Origin: Geobacter sp.
Lineage (GTDB): Bacteria > Desulfobacterota > Desulfuromonadia > Geobacterales > Geobacteraceae
Assembly (NCBI GenBank): GCA_003574885.1
Contig: PJFC01000001.1
Coordinates: 620,001-684,000 of the forward strand
Direction of reading: 5' to 3'
DNA length: 64,000 nucleotides
Positions 18,290 to 27,549 of this stretch are shown here, piece after piece. A program made the translations under genes and the position numbers. Each line of letters opens with the position of its first letter. Position 1 is the first letter of the stretch. The notes beneath the pieces are model-generated. The model had not been told where the DNA came from, did not search any database, and saw only the letters and a program-made list of their open reading frames with translations.

Positions 18290-20275
18290 CTAATGCGTCC
18301 ATATCATCAGGACGAACAGCGTTACAAAGATGTAGAGCATATATACATGGATCTGGCCATGCTGCAATCTCCTGACATAGGAGAATGCCAGTCCTGTCCA
18401 GTGGAAGACCGGTGTCAGTACCTGATTCAGGACCGTTTCCGTGACCTCGTAGTGGAATTGTGCCGGGCGGGGGAGAACGACGCAATCCAGTCCGGGCCTC
18501 TGGCGACGGGGGGCAACCAGGGTTCCGAGCAGATTGACGACCAATTCGCTGAACGAAGTGCCCGTGTACTGTATCCTGGGTGTTGGTGCCAGATAGCCGC
18601 AGCCCCATGTTGAACCGTAGAGTGCGGGTTGCCGGTGAAGCCGCCGCAGGTATACGGCTCCAATTGCCAGGCCCAGTGCTATCAGCATGCAGTTGGCGAT
18701 AGTGAGCGGCACGAGCGGCACCTGTCCGGTTACCTGCACCATGACGTCTCCTGCCACGTTCCCGTAATATTCGACTACGGGAGCCACCAGTCGCATCAGC
18801 AGCACGGGTGCCATGCCGGCAATCAAACAGCCCGCTGCCAGCAGGACCATCGGGCCGGTCATCATTGCAGTGGCTTCATGCCCGTGGGCAGCCGCTGCCG
18901 AACGGGGAGAGCCGAGAAAAACAATTCCGTATAGTTTCACGAAGGTGATGACCGCCAGCCCCCCGACCAATGCCAGTACCGGTGCCACCAGGGCTGCCAG
19001 CGGCAACGGGGCAGTGACGCCGTCCGTAATGGCACCGACATAGAGAAACAGTTCGCCGACAAAACCGTTCAGCGGCGGCAGGCCGCAGATGGCGAGCGAG
19101 CCTATGAGAAAGAGCGGTGACGTTACGGGCATGCGCCGGGCAAGCCCACCCATCAGATCGATCTCGCGGGTGCCGGTGCCATGGATCAGCACCCCGCTTC
19201 CGAGGAAGAGGAGTGATTTGAACAGGCTGTGATTGATAATATGGATAAAGGCGCCGAAGAAACCGCATACCACCAGATAGGGCGATTGGGTCTGCATGCC
19301 GACCAGGGCCAGTCCGATCCCGATGAAGATGATGCCGATGTTTTCGATGCTGCTGCAGGCCAGCAAGCGTTTCAGATCGCGCTGGCCGGTTGCCAGGGCA
19401 ATGCCGTTCAGTGCCGACCACGCGCCAAGCAGAAGAATCAGCCAGCCAAGCCAGACGGGGAGAGCGTCGAAGAACGACAGCGTGCGGAGGATGCCGTAGA
19501 CTCCCATCTTCAGCATGAGGCCGGACATCATGGCCGAGACGTGGCTGGGAGCATTCGCATGGGCGCCGGGGAGCCAGAAGTGCAAGGGCATGAGGCCTGC
19601 CTTGCCGCCGAAACCTATCAGGGCCGTTACGATGATTGCCGTTGCATACGGCACACCTTGGGAAAGGGTGTGGGGCAGGGGGAACGCGAACGTTCCGGTC
19701 GTTCCGCGCAGGAGCGAAAACAGGGCAAACAGCGCCATGGTGCCGGTATGGGTGGCGAGGAGGTAGACGGTTCCGACGCGCTGTACATCCGAATCCTGCT
19801 GATCGGTTGTCAGGAGGAAATAGGCGGACAGCGCCATGCCTTCCCACGCCATCAGGAACAACACGCCGTTACGGGCCATGACTACAATCACCATGGCTGC
19901 GGCAAAGAGACCGAGGAATAGCGTCAGTTTCCCCGCGCTGCTTTTCTCCCTGGCCGGCCAGTACGCGAGCGAGTAAAGGGAGGCGCAACCGGTTACCAGG
20001 AAGAGGGGGAGCAGGAAGATCGTGGAAAGAAGATCAGCGGAAAACAGGGCGGGGCCGAATGGTAACGGCCAGTCGATCTGCCAGGTGGCACCGGGGGTGC
20101 CGCCGAGCAGGGCAATGACGGCGCATTCCCCCAGAATCGAGGCGCCGACAGCGCAGAGAGCGGCACTGCGCTGTCCGAACAGGGGGCGATTGAGAAGGAG
20201 TCCCGGTACTCCGGAAAGAGCCAGGAGAGCCGCTGCTATGAGAAGGTATGCCGTTGGATCAAGGGAGATGGTCAC
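18290..20275 (-). CDS. Ehr1 antiporter-like membrane subunit HyfB-like
   Basis: The first gene of the complex, ~661 residues, with the length and C-terminal cytoplasmic part typical of HyfB. Core text includes FLMAWEGMALSAYFLLTTD with the TM5 Glu, GFGGKAGLMPLHFWLPGAHA with the TM7 Lys, and ATGQRDLKRLLACSSIENIG. The C-terminal part has STWGCGYLAPTPRIQYTGTSFSELV, found in HyfB-type proteins of both complexes here. The start codon appears to be GTG at 20275 with a weak GAGG site. Its promoter must lie in the ~190-base divergent region shared with the toxin-antitoxin operon. Confidence 0.9.
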   Translation of the reverse strand: MTISLDPTAYLLIAAALLALSGVPGLLLNRPLFGQRSAALCAVGASILGECAVIALLGGTPGATWQIDWPLPFGPALFSADLLSTIFLLPLFLVTGCASLYSLAYWPAREKSSAGKLTLFLGLFAAAMVIVVMARNGVLFLMAWEGMALSAYFLLTTDQQDSDVQRVGTVYLLATHTGTMALFALFSLLRGTTGTFAFPLPHTLSQGVPYATAIIVTALIGFGGKAGLMPLHFWLPGAHANAPSHVSAMMSGLMLKMGVYGILRTLSFFDALPVWLGWLILLLGAWSALNGIALATGQRDLKRLLACSSIENIGIIFIGIGLALVGMQTQSPYLVVCGFFGAFIHIINHSLFKSLLFLGSGVLIHGTGTREIDLMGGLARRMPVTSPLFLIGSLAICGLPPLNGFVGELFLYVGAITDGVTAPLPLAALVAPVLALVGGLAVITFVKLYGIVFLGSPRSAAAAHGHEATAMMTGPMVLLAAGCLIAGMAPVLLMRLVAPVVEYYGNVAGDVMVQVTGQVPLVPLTIANCMLIALGLAIGAVYLRRLHRQPALYGSTWGCGYLAPTPRIQYTGTSFSELVVNLLGTLVAPRRQRPGLDCVVLPRPAQFHYEVTETVLNQVLTPVFHWTGLAFSYVRRLQHGQIHVYMLYIFVTLFVLMIWTH

Positions 20276-20344
20276 ACATGCCTCACGACCACCCGCTGGT
20301 ACGTGCTAAAAGTGAACGTGGAGTTGGGGGGCGGCATTAAAACT

Positions 20345-20402
20345 GTATGCGTCGTAAAAAAATATAACACCTGATAAAAATATATGGTATAAATACGCAT
20401 AC
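20345..20402. promoter_or_regulatory. Divergent control region with 8-bp dyad between the two Ehr operons
   Basis: GTATGCGT (20345-20352) and ACGCATAC (20395-20402) are perfect inverted repeats around a 42-base AT-rich spacer. The spacer holds a TATAAA box (20388-20393) that could be a -10 for the rightward operon. Related TACGTATG-like text follows at 20430-20437. The layout suits an operator for the antitoxin or for a shared regulator; this is inference. Confidence 0.45.
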
Positions 20403-20461
20403 GTCAATTAAAATGTGAGACATGAACATTACGTATGACCAGTAACCAAAGGAGTGACGTC

Positions 20462-20698
20462 ATGCCGAGCACGCGACTGAACATCACGTTACCGACCCCG
20501 ATCGTGGACGACATCAAGGCCCTGTACGGTCAGCGCGGGTTGAGCCAGTTCCTGGAAGAAGCTGCCAGGGAAAAGCTTGCGGAAGTAAAGAAGAAGGCTT
20601 ACAAGGGCGTGATAGAAGGGTATCAATCCACCGCCGAAGAGACCAAAGAGGTGCTCAAGAAATTCGAAGCGGCGGTCACGGAGAAACGGGATGTTTAA
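20462..20698 (+). CDS. Antitoxin, ribbon-helix-helix-like, of a type II TA pair
   Basis: A 78-residue acidic/basic helical protein beginning STRLNITLPTPIVDDIKAL, which looks like a ribbon-helix-helix N-terminus, followed by a charged toxin-binding tail (EETKEVLKKFEAAVTEKRDV). The ATG at 20462 has AAAGGAG 8 bases upstream. Its 3' end overlaps the MazF-like toxin gene by 8 bases. It should bind the toxin and repress its own promoter. Because the toxin gene runs into the EIIA gene and the second complex, this antitoxin may also control that operon (inference). Confidence 0.8.
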   Translation: MPSTRLNITLPTPIVDDIKALYGQRGLSQFLEEAAREKLAEVKKKAYKGVIEGYQSTAEETKEVLKKFEAAVTEKRDV

Positions 20699-21059
20699 GC
20701 GTGGCGGGATATATGCGGTAAATCTGCCCCATGTCGGTGTGCAGGAACCGGAAGTCTGCCCCTGTCTGGTAGTGAGCAACAATATCAGCAACGAATACTC
20801 TCCGGTCGTAACCATCATCCCTCTGAGTTTTACCCGGCTTGAGAAGATCTACGATTTTGAGACATTCCTGCCGGCTGCAGGAAGCGGTCTGAAGCGGGAT
20901 GCAAAAATCAGTTCCCATATCCTGATTACTATCGATAAGGCCAATGTGGTAGGGGACCGTCTCGGCTTCCTGACCAAAATGCTGATGAGCCAGGTTGACA
21001 AGGCGCTCTGTTTTCAGCTCGGCATTGAAGAAACACCCGGTATCGCAAAAGGACAATAA
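20691..21059 (+). CDS. MazF/PemK family mRNA interferase toxin
   Basis: A 122-residue protein with the PemK/MazF barrel pattern: FKRGGIYAVNLPHVGVQEPEVCPCLVVSN at the start, VVTIIPLS, then SHILITIDKANVVGDRLG. Family members cleave mRNA or rRNA at short sequences and are held inactive by the paired antitoxin. The gene starts within the antitoxin gene and ends 5 bases before the HTH-EIIA gene. Cleavage specificity cannot be read from the sequence. Confidence 0.85.
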   Translation: MFKRGGIYAVNLPHVGVQEPEVCPCLVVSNNISNEYSPVVTIIPLSFTRLEKIYDFETFLPAAGSGLKRDAKISSHILITIDKANVVGDRLGFLTKMLMSQVDKALCFQLGIEETPGIAKGQ

Positions 21060-21064
21060 CGATT

Positions 21065-21751
21065 ATGCTGCTTGAACCGATCGAGGCTGCCCAGGCCCTG
21101 AATGTCGATGAAAAAACCGTTATCCGCTGGATCAGGAAAGACAAGCTCCCTGCCGAGTCGCTCAATGGGGATTACCGGATCAACCCGGTTGACCTCCTTG
21201 AATGGGCAACAGAACGTGGCATCAAGGTAAGTCCTGCTCTGTACAAGATGCATGATGCCGATAACCGTCCGCTGCCGACCCTGGCCCAGGCGCTGGAGTC
21301 GGGTGGCATCCATTGCTCTGTCGCCGGATCCGACAAGGAAACGGTCCTCCGTACGGTTGTGGACCAGTTGGACCTGCCGCCGGAACTTGACCCCGATTTC
21401 ATCCTGCAGGTGCTCCTGGCGCGTGAGGCCATGGGTACGACGGCAGTTGGTGACGGCATAGCCATTCCCCATGTCCGCAATCCCATCCTGCTGCAACTGC
21501 CCGTTCCGAAAGTGTCACTGAGCTATCTCGCGGAGCCGGTCGACTTCGGCGCCCTCGACGGCAAGCCGGTACAGATCCTCTTTACCCTTATTACTCCTAC
21601 CATCAGGATGCACTTGCATCTCCTCTCGAACCTGGCATACTGCCTGCGTGATCCCCGTCTGCGCCGGATTCTGGGGCAGGAATGCAACCCTGACGCAATA
21701 ATCTCGGCCATTCGGGAAATTGAAAGGGATATCGGGAAAGGTTCCTCATGA
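21065..21751 (+). CDS. Fusion of excisionase/MerR-type HTH with PTS EIIA domain
   Basis: Residues ~1-55 form a small HTH (EAAQALNVDEKTVIRWIRKD, then RINPVDLLEWA). Residues ~85-228 are a PTS EIIA type-2 (PtsN/fructose-like) domain with the phosphorylatable His in GDGIAIPHVRNP. No sugar-permease genes are nearby, so it is more likely a regulatory EIIA whose phosphorylation by HPr/PtsP reports PEP, nitrogen or energy state. Its last 4 bases overlap the first gene of complex 2 (ATGA), so both are co-translated. A direct role in controlling the complex is inferred from position. Confidence 0.87.
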   Translation: MLLEPIEAAQALNVDEKTVIRWIRKDKLPAESLNGDYRINPVDLLEWATERGIKVSPALYKMHDADNRPLPTLAQALESGGIHCSVAGSDKETVLRTVVDQLDLPPELDPDFILQVLLAREAMGTTAVGDGIAIPHVRNPILLQLPVPKVSLSYLAEPVDFGALDGKPVQILFTLITPTIRMHLHLLSNLAYCLRDPRLRRILGQECNPDAIISAIREIERDIGKGSS

Positions 21752-23748
21752 CTGATGAACTAACGGCTACACTCCCGGCGGTACTGCTCATCGGCGCAGC
21801 ACTGCTGGCAGCACTCTCCGGGATGCCGATGATCGTGCGGGGCGTCAACTCGCGCTTCGGCCAGCGCTTCGCGACGCTGACAATGGTCCTTGCCGCACTG
21901 GCAGGGGTTGGCGGCGCATTCATCTCTCTCCTGAATCGCAGTCGCATCCTGTTCCAACTGGCCTGGCCGTTTCCCTTCGGTCCCGCAGAAATCGGCATCG
22001 ACCCCCTCACCGCGTTCTTTTCCCTTCCCATTCTCATAGTCGCACTCTGCTGCAGTCTCTATGCACTCGATTACTGGCCGGCCCGGGATAACCCCCGCAC
22101 CGTCCGGAAGCTGACACTCTTTTTCGGTCTCCTCGTTTCATCCATGCTTTTTGTCCTGATGGCGCGCTCTGCCGGCCTGTTTCTGCTGGCCTGGGAAATC
22201 ATGGCCCTTGCCTCCTATTTTGTCCTCACCACCGACGACCATACAGCTGAAGTGCGTGATGCCGGCTCCCTCTACCTGATCTGCACCCACACGGGCACCC
22301 TGGCCCTGTTTGCTGCCTTTGCCCTGCTCAAGAGCATTTCCGGGGGATACACCTTCCCCGGGGCCGGTTCCCTGTCCGCCGTCGCGCCACTGGCCACCGC
22401 TTTCTATCTGCTGGTCTTGGTCGGATTCGGCTTCAAAGCTGGAATCATGCCGCTGCATGTCTGGCTCCCTTCGGCCCATGCCAACGCACCCAGCCACGTA
22501 TCCGCCATCATGTCCGGCGTTATCCTCAAGGTCGGCATCTACGGCATCGTGCGCACCCTGTCGTTTTTTACCGATCTGCCGCTCTGGTGGGGAATGGTGC
22601 TCCTGGTGCTCGGCATGGTGTCCGGGATCGCCGGGGTCCTCTACGCCCTGGGACAGCATGATCTCAAACGGCTGCTCGCCTATCACAGCATCGAAAACAT
22701 CGGCATCATAACCATGGGCATCGGTATGGCGCTGATCGGAGCATCCCTCGGGTCACCGGTCCTGGTCCTTCTCGGGATGGCCGGTGCTCTTCTGCACGTG
22801 CTGAATCATGCCACGTTCAAGGCGCTCCTCTTCCTCGGCGCCGGATCGGTCATTCACGCCGTCGGCACACGCGAAATCGATCGCATGGGGGGACTTCTGC
22901 GTCGCATCCCGTGGACTGCCGCGGCCTTCCTGGTCGGTGCCGCTGCCATCTGCGGCCTGCCGCCGCTCAACGGTTTCGTCAGCGAACTGCTTATCTATCT
23001 GGGATTTTTCAATGGGGTGATCGGTCATTCCGGAGCCGCGGTCATCGGGCTTTCCCTGGCCGCCCCGGCGCTGGCCCTGATAGGCGGCCTGGCGGTTGCC
23101 TGTTTCGTGAAGGTCTTCGGCGTGGTTTTCCTCGGAGTTCCCCGGGTGCCGTCCGCCACGGTCCCCCATGAGGCCGGGGGGTGGATGCGGCTCCCCATGA
23201 TGATTCTGGCAGGCGTCTGCCTCGTGATCGGCGTGGCGCCCGTGGCGACTGTTCCTCTGCTGGATGCCGCAGTTGCAACCTGGTACCAGGGGTCGGGGGA
23301 GTACCTGAGCCTGACGGCTATTACTCCTCTCTCGTGGATTACCTATCTTGCCGTCGGCCTGCTTGCGACAGCCCTGATGACGATGCTCCTCTACCGTCGG
23401 CAGCTGGGGAAATCAACCGTTACCACCTCGGCTACCTGGGGGTGCGGCTATCTCGCTCCTGACGGTAGAATGCAGTACACCGCGTCGTCCTTTGCCGGGT
23501 CACTCGTCGATCTGTTCTCAGGTATTCTGTGTCCCGACCGGCATGCACCGGCCATTAAAAGCATATTCCCCACACGGGCTCGCTTTGAAAGCCATGTGCC
23601 GGAAACCGTACTCGAACGGGTCTATCTGCCAATCCTTGCCTATGTCTATGAAAAGTTTGTCCCCCTGCGGCGACTTCAGAACGGGCAGATCCATCTCTAC
23701 ATCCTGTACACCTTTATAACCCTGGTCGTCCTGTTGACGATCACTTAG
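21748..23748 (+). CDS. Ehr2 antiporter-like membrane subunit HyfB-like (first copy)
   Basis: A 666-residue protein with about 16 TM helices, closely like the Ehr1 HyfB protein. FLLAWEIMALASYFVLTTDD carries the TM5 Glu, GFGFKAGIMPLHVWLPSAHA the TM7 Lys, and the C-terminal part has SATWGCGYLAPDGRMQYTAS. It should provide one ion channel. Its ATG overlaps the EIIA stop codon. A 141-base gap without visible signals separates it from the next HyfB-like gene. Confidence 0.9.
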   Translation: MTDELTATLPAVLLIGAALLAALSGMPMIVRGVNSRFGQRFATLTMVLAALAGVGGAFISLLNRSRILFQLAWPFPFGPAEIGIDPLTAFFSLPILIVALCCSLYALDYWPARDNPRTVRKLTLFFGLLVSSMLFVLMARSAGLFLLAWEIMALASYFVLTTDDHTAEVRDAGSLYLICTHTGTLALFAAFALLKSISGGYTFPGAGSLSAVAPLATAFYLLVLVGFGFKAGIMPLHVWLPSAHANAPSHVSAIMSGVILKVGIYGIVRTLSFFTDLPLWWGMVLLVLGMVSGIAGVLYALGQHDLKRLLAYHSIENIGIITMGIGMALIGASLGSPVLVLLGMAGALLHVLNHATFKALLFLGAGSVIHAVGTREIDRMGGLLRRIPWTAAAFLVGAAAICGLPPLNGFVSELLIYLGFFNGVIGHSGAAVIGLSLAAPALALIGGLAVACFVKVFGVVFLGVPRVPSATVPHEAGGWMRLPMMILAGVCLVIGVAPVATVPLLDAAVATWYQGSGEYLSLTAITPLSWITYLAVGLLATALMTMLLYRRQLGKSTVTTSATWGCGYLAPDGRMQYTASSFAGSLVDLFSGILCPDRHAPAIKSIFPTRARFESHVPETVLERVYLPILAYVYEKFVPLRRLQNGQIHLYILYTFITLVVLLTIT

Positions 23749-23889
23749 GCGTGAGGTCATGGCATAGCTTGCCACTTCGCAGTTTTAAAATAGTACTGTG
23801 TCGGTAATGCGCCTGTAGCCTGCTGGACCGCAAGCGGTTTGTCCCGACGACTTGTTTCCGTTCATGACTCATATGCGGAGGCCCTTGTG

Positions 23890-25932
23890 ATGTCCCCTCT
23901 CGATATTGCCGGTTTTTCGGTCCTGCTCCTGCTTGGCGGAGCTCTCTGCGCCATGCTTCTCTCGCGCTTTGAGCGACTGCTCATCCCTGCCGCCTTCTCC
24001 CTGGCAACCCTCACTTCACTTGCTACCGCAGTTGCCGGCTTTCTGGCGGTTCTGCAGGGCACGAACAACGCGGCAACCGTAGCAATGGGACTTCCCGGCC
24101 TTCCCTTCAACCTTCGCCTCGATCCCCTGGCCGGATTCTTTCTCGTGGTCATCGGCCTCCTGTCAACCTTTGTCTCCCTCTATTCCATCGGCTATTTGCG
24201 AGCCTACCGGGGCAAGCGCCCAATCACCCGCCTGGTGGTCTGTTATCTGCTTTTTCTGGCAGGCATGTCCCTGGTGGTTCTGGCGGACGACGCCTATTTT
24301 TTCCTCCTGGCTTGGGAGCTGATGGCCGCTTCTTCGTACTTCCTGGTCATGTATGAGGACGAACAGGCCGCAAACCGGCGCGCGGCTTTCCTCTACCTGC
24401 TGGTAGCCCATGTGGGGGCCATCGCCATCCTGCTTGCCTTCGGCATCATGGCCGGCCTGACGACCGGCGTCGCAAGTTTTTCGAACTACACCTTCGACGC
24501 CATGAGAGCGGGGCAGCTGTCACCAGCCTGGGCCGGCGGCGCATTCTTCCTGGCTTTTTTCGGGTTCGCCGCCAAGGCAGGGGTGATTCCGCTCCATGTC
24601 TGGCTGCCTGAGGCCCATCCCGTCGCCCCGTCCAACGTGTCGGCTCTCATGAGCGGTATCATGCTCAAAACCTCTATCTACGGCATGATGCGGGTCGCCT
24701 TCGACCTGATCCACGGCTTTCCCTGGTGGTGGGGAGGGATCGTGCTCTGCTTCGGCCTGGTTTCGTCGGTCCTTGGTGTCCTCTACGCACTCATGCAGCA
24801 CGACCTGAAACGCCTGCTGGCCTACCATTCGGTGGAAAACATCGGGATCATCCTCATCGGGCTGGGGCTCTCCATGATCTTTACCTCATTCGACTTTCAA
24901 TCCCTCGCGGCTCTGGCGCTGGTGGCGTCCCTGTACCACACCCTGAACCACGCCCTCTTCAAAGGGCTGCTCTTCATGGGTGCGGGTGCCGTCATTCACG
25001 CCACCCACGAGAAGAACATGGAGGAGATGGGGGGACTGATCCATCTGCTCCCCTGGACATCGGCGCTGTTCCTGGTGGGATGCATCTCCATCGCCGCCCT
25101 TCCCCCCTTCAACGGTTTCGTCTCGGAATGGCTCACGTTCCAGGCGTTACTCCTCTCACCGGCTCTCCCCCATCCCCTTCTGAAATTGCTGGTTCCCCTG
25201 GCCGCGTCACTGCTGGCCCTGACCGGGGCGCTGGCCGCCGCCTGTTTCGTAAAGGCGTTCGGAGTCACGTTCCTGGGGTCCTGGCGCGGTCACCGAAAAA
25301 AGGAGCAGATCGGTGAAGTCGCCTTCTCCATGCGGCTGGGGATGCTCCTGGCTGCGCTCTCCTGCCTGGCACTGGGAGTGCTGCCGACCCTGGTTATGGG
25401 GTGGATGGATACCGTCCCCCTCAAGCTCTGCGGCGCACGGATCGCCACGTCGGCCGGAAGATTTGGCTGGCTCTGGCTTACACCTTCTTCCCAGGAACGG
25501 GCATCCTATTCGGGCCCGGTGGTCTTTTTCGGCCTTATTGCCGTAGTGGCGGCCACCTATCTCCTGCTCCATGTCCGCCGCACCGCAATTCGCCGTGCCC
25601 CCCTGTGGGACTGCGGTTTTGAGCGGATCACTCCCCGCATGCAGTACACCGCTACCTCCTTCGCCATGCCGATCAGGAGGGTCTTCGGATTTTTCTTCAG
25701 CATCCGCGAACAGGTAGAGGTGACTTCCCCCCCGAATCACCCGGTGATGGCCGACTCCTTGCACTACCGTCTCAGGGTCAGGGACCGTTTCTGGAACTGG
25801 TTCTACGAACCCCTTTCCGACATCGCCTTCTGGATTGCCCGCCGGGTCGGGCGCCTTCAGCAGGGGCGGATCCAGATATATCTGCTCTATTCCTTCGTCA
25901 CTCTCATAGTTCTCCTGGCGTTCCTGGGATGA
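23890..25932 (+). CDS. Ehr2 antiporter-like membrane subunit HyfB-like (second copy)
   Basis: A ~680-residue second HyfB-type protein, with FLLAWELMAASSYFLVMYED, FAAKAGVIPLHVWLPEAHPV and a C-terminal LWDCGFERITPRMQYTATSF. It is closer to standard HyfB than the first copy. Complex 2 thus has three antiporter-like subunits (two HyfB, one HyfF), one more than complex 1. I chose ATG 23890 (GGAGG 8 bases upstream); GTG 23887 and an ATG at 23839 are in frame upstream. It overlaps the HyfC-like gene by 4 bases. Confidence 0.9.
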   Translation: MSPLDIAGFSVLLLLGGALCAMLLSRFERLLIPAAFSLATLTSLATAVAGFLAVLQGTNNAATVAMGLPGLPFNLRLDPLAGFFLVVIGLLSTFVSLYSIGYLRAYRGKRPITRLVVCYLLFLAGMSLVVLADDAYFFLLAWELMAASSYFLVMYEDEQAANRRAAFLYLLVAHVGAIAILLAFGIMAGLTTGVASFSNYTFDAMRAGQLSPAWAGGAFFLAFFGFAAKAGVIPLHVWLPEAHPVAPSNVSALMSGIMLKTSIYGMMRVAFDLIHGFPWWWGGIVLCFGLVSSVLGVLYALMQHDLKRLLAYHSVENIGIILIGLGLSMIFTSFDFQSLAALALVASLYHTLNHALFKGLLFMGAGAVIHATHEKNMEEMGGLIHLLPWTSALFLVGCISIAALPPFNGFVSEWLTFQALLLSPALPHPLLKLLVPLAASLLALTGALAAACFVKAFGVTFLGSWRGHRKKEQIGEVAFSMRLGMLLAALSCLALGVLPTLVMGWMDTVPLKLCGARIATSAGRFGWLWLTPSSQERASYSGPVVFFGLIAVVAATYLLLHVRRTAIRRAPLWDCGFERITPRMQYTATSFAMPIRRVFGFFFSIREQVEVTSPPNHPVMADSLHYRLRVRDRFWNWFYEPLSDIAFWIARRVGRLQQGRIQIYLLYSFVTLIVLLAFLG

Positions 25933-26873
25933 CGCTCCATCCCATGGGCATAGAGCTTCTCCAGCTCATTCTGCTTCCGTTGCTCGCCCCCGCCTTCGCC
26001 GGTTGGGTCAAGATCGTCAAGTGCCGCATGCAGGGGCGAACGGCTCCCGGCATCCTCCAGCCCTATCGCGATATCAGGCGCCTGTTCAACAAGGACGTGG
26101 TGCTGGCGGATAACGCATCCTGGATCTTCCGCGTCACCCCCTACCTCGCCTTCGGCGTCACCCTGATGACGGCGGGGATCATCCCGCTGATTTCCGTCGA
26201 TCTCCCCCTGGCGGCCACCGCCGACATCATCGCCCTGGTCATGCTCTTTGCCATCGTCCGGTTCTTCACCGCCCTGGCCGGCATGGACATCGGCACCGCC
26301 TTCGGCGGCATGGGCTCCAGCCGTGAAATGATGATCTCCTCCTTGGCCGAACCGGCCATGCTGATGGCGATATTTACCGTCTCTCTGGCAAGCAGCTCGA
26401 CATCCCTTCCCCAGATGGTCAGCGTCATGGCAAACGGCCATTTCATGATCCGTCCTTCCCTGGCCTTTTCCCTGATCGCCTTTATCCTCATCGCCCTGGC
26501 GGAGACGGGGCGCATCCCGGTGGACAATCCCGCCACCCACCTGGAACTGACCATGATCCACGAAGCCATGATCCTGGAATATTCCGGACGCTACCTGGCG
26601 CTGATCGAGTGGGCCGGCATGATGAAGCTGATGGTGTTTTTCTCCCTCGGGATCGCCGCCTTCCTCCCCTGGGGGATTGCGGGGAGTGGCGAACCGCTGT
26701 CGCTCCTCCTGCGGGGACTTTACTTCGTGGCAAAACTGGCGGTTGGCGGAGTCGTCATGGTGCTGATCGAAACGGGCCTCGCCAAAATGCGCATCTTCCG
26801 GCTCCCCGAATACCTGGGGAGCGCCTTCCTGCTGGCGACCCTGGGGATGATCGCCTTTTTCATCCTGGAGTGA
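25929..26873 (+). CDS. Ehr2 membrane subunit HyfC/NuoH-like
   Basis: A 314-residue NuoH-family protein with the loop GILQPYRDIRRLFNKDVV and the interface motif AETGRIPVDNPATHLELTMI. TAFGGMGSSREMMISSLAEP matches the equivalent FEGMGAAREVTFSCLAEP text in complex 1. It should anchor the hydrophilic arm. Both ends overlap or abut neighbouring subunit genes. Confidence 0.9.
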   Translation: MTLHPMGIELLQLILLPLLAPAFAGWVKIVKCRMQGRTAPGILQPYRDIRRLFNKDVVLADNASWIFRVTPYLAFGVTLMTAGIIPLISVDLPLAATADIIALVMLFAIVRFFTALAGMDIGTAFGGMGSSREMMISSLAEPAMLMAIFTVSLASSSTSLPQMVSVMANGHFMIRPSLAFSLIAFILIALAETGRIPVDNPATHLELTMIHEAMILEYSGRYLALIEWAGMMKLMVFFSLGIAAFLPWGIAGSGEPLSLLLRGLYFVAKLAVGGVVMVLIETGLAKMRIFRLPEYLGSAFLLATLGMIAFFILE

Positions 26874-26876
26874 CAT

Positions 26877-27542
26877 ATGTCCACTGAACTGGTTATTCAA
26901 CTCAACACCCTGCTGGCCGCCATGATTCTGCTCACCTCGTTTGCCCTGCTGGTGCAGCGGCGCATGTTCGCCATCCTCCATATCTTTGCCTGGCAGGGGT
27001 TCTTCCTGGGGCTGAGCACTGCAGTCATCGGCTTTGCCACCGGCGAGCATCACCTGTACATCTCGTCGCTGCTTACCCTGGTCATGAAGGTGATACTGCT
27101 CCCCTACATCCTTTACACCCTGATCCACAAGCTGAAGATTCACCGCGAAATAGAGTCGGTCATGAATACCCCGGCAACCATGCTGGCGGGAATCGGTCTG
27201 GTGATCTTCTCCTACCATCTGACCGCGCCGGTCCGCCAGCTCTCTACCCTCATGACTCGCTCTACCCTGGCGGTGGCTCTGGCAACGGTTATGCTGGGGC
27301 TCCTGATGATGGTTACCCGGCGCCACGCCGTCAGCCAGATCATTGGCTTCCTGGCCATGGAAAACGGCCTGTTCTTCGCCGCCACCAGCGCCACCTACGG
27401 CATGCCGATGGTGGTGGAACTGGGGGTGGCGCTGGACCTGCTCATCGCGGCCTTTATCTTCGGCATTTTCTTTTTTCACATCAACACCACCTTTGACAGC
27501 CTGGACGTGGATCAGATGGCCAAGCTCAAGGAAACGGACTAG
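26877..27542 (+). CDS. Ehr2 membrane subunit HyfE-like
   Basis: A 221-residue protein with the HyfE pattern (HIFAWQGFFLGLSTAVIGF, IIGFLAMENGLFFAATSA, VALDLLIAAFIFGIFFFHI). It corresponds to the NuoK-like membrane subunit of hydrogenase-4 complexes and lies 3 bases after the HyfC-like gene. Start ATG 26877 follows the CTGGAGTGA end of the previous gene, which supplies the GGAG site. Confidence 0.87.
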   Translation: MSTELVIQLNTLLAAMILLTSFALLVQRRMFAILHIFAWQGFFLGLSTAVIGFATGEHHLYISSLLTLVMKVILLPYILYTLIHKLKIHREIESVMNTPATMLAGIGLVIFSYHLTAPVRQLSTLMTRSTLAVALATVMLGLLMMVTRRHAVSQIIGFLAMENGLFFAATSATYGMPMVVELGVALDLLIAAFIFGIFFFHINTTFDSLDVDQMAKLKETD

Positions 27543-27549
27543 GAACCTC

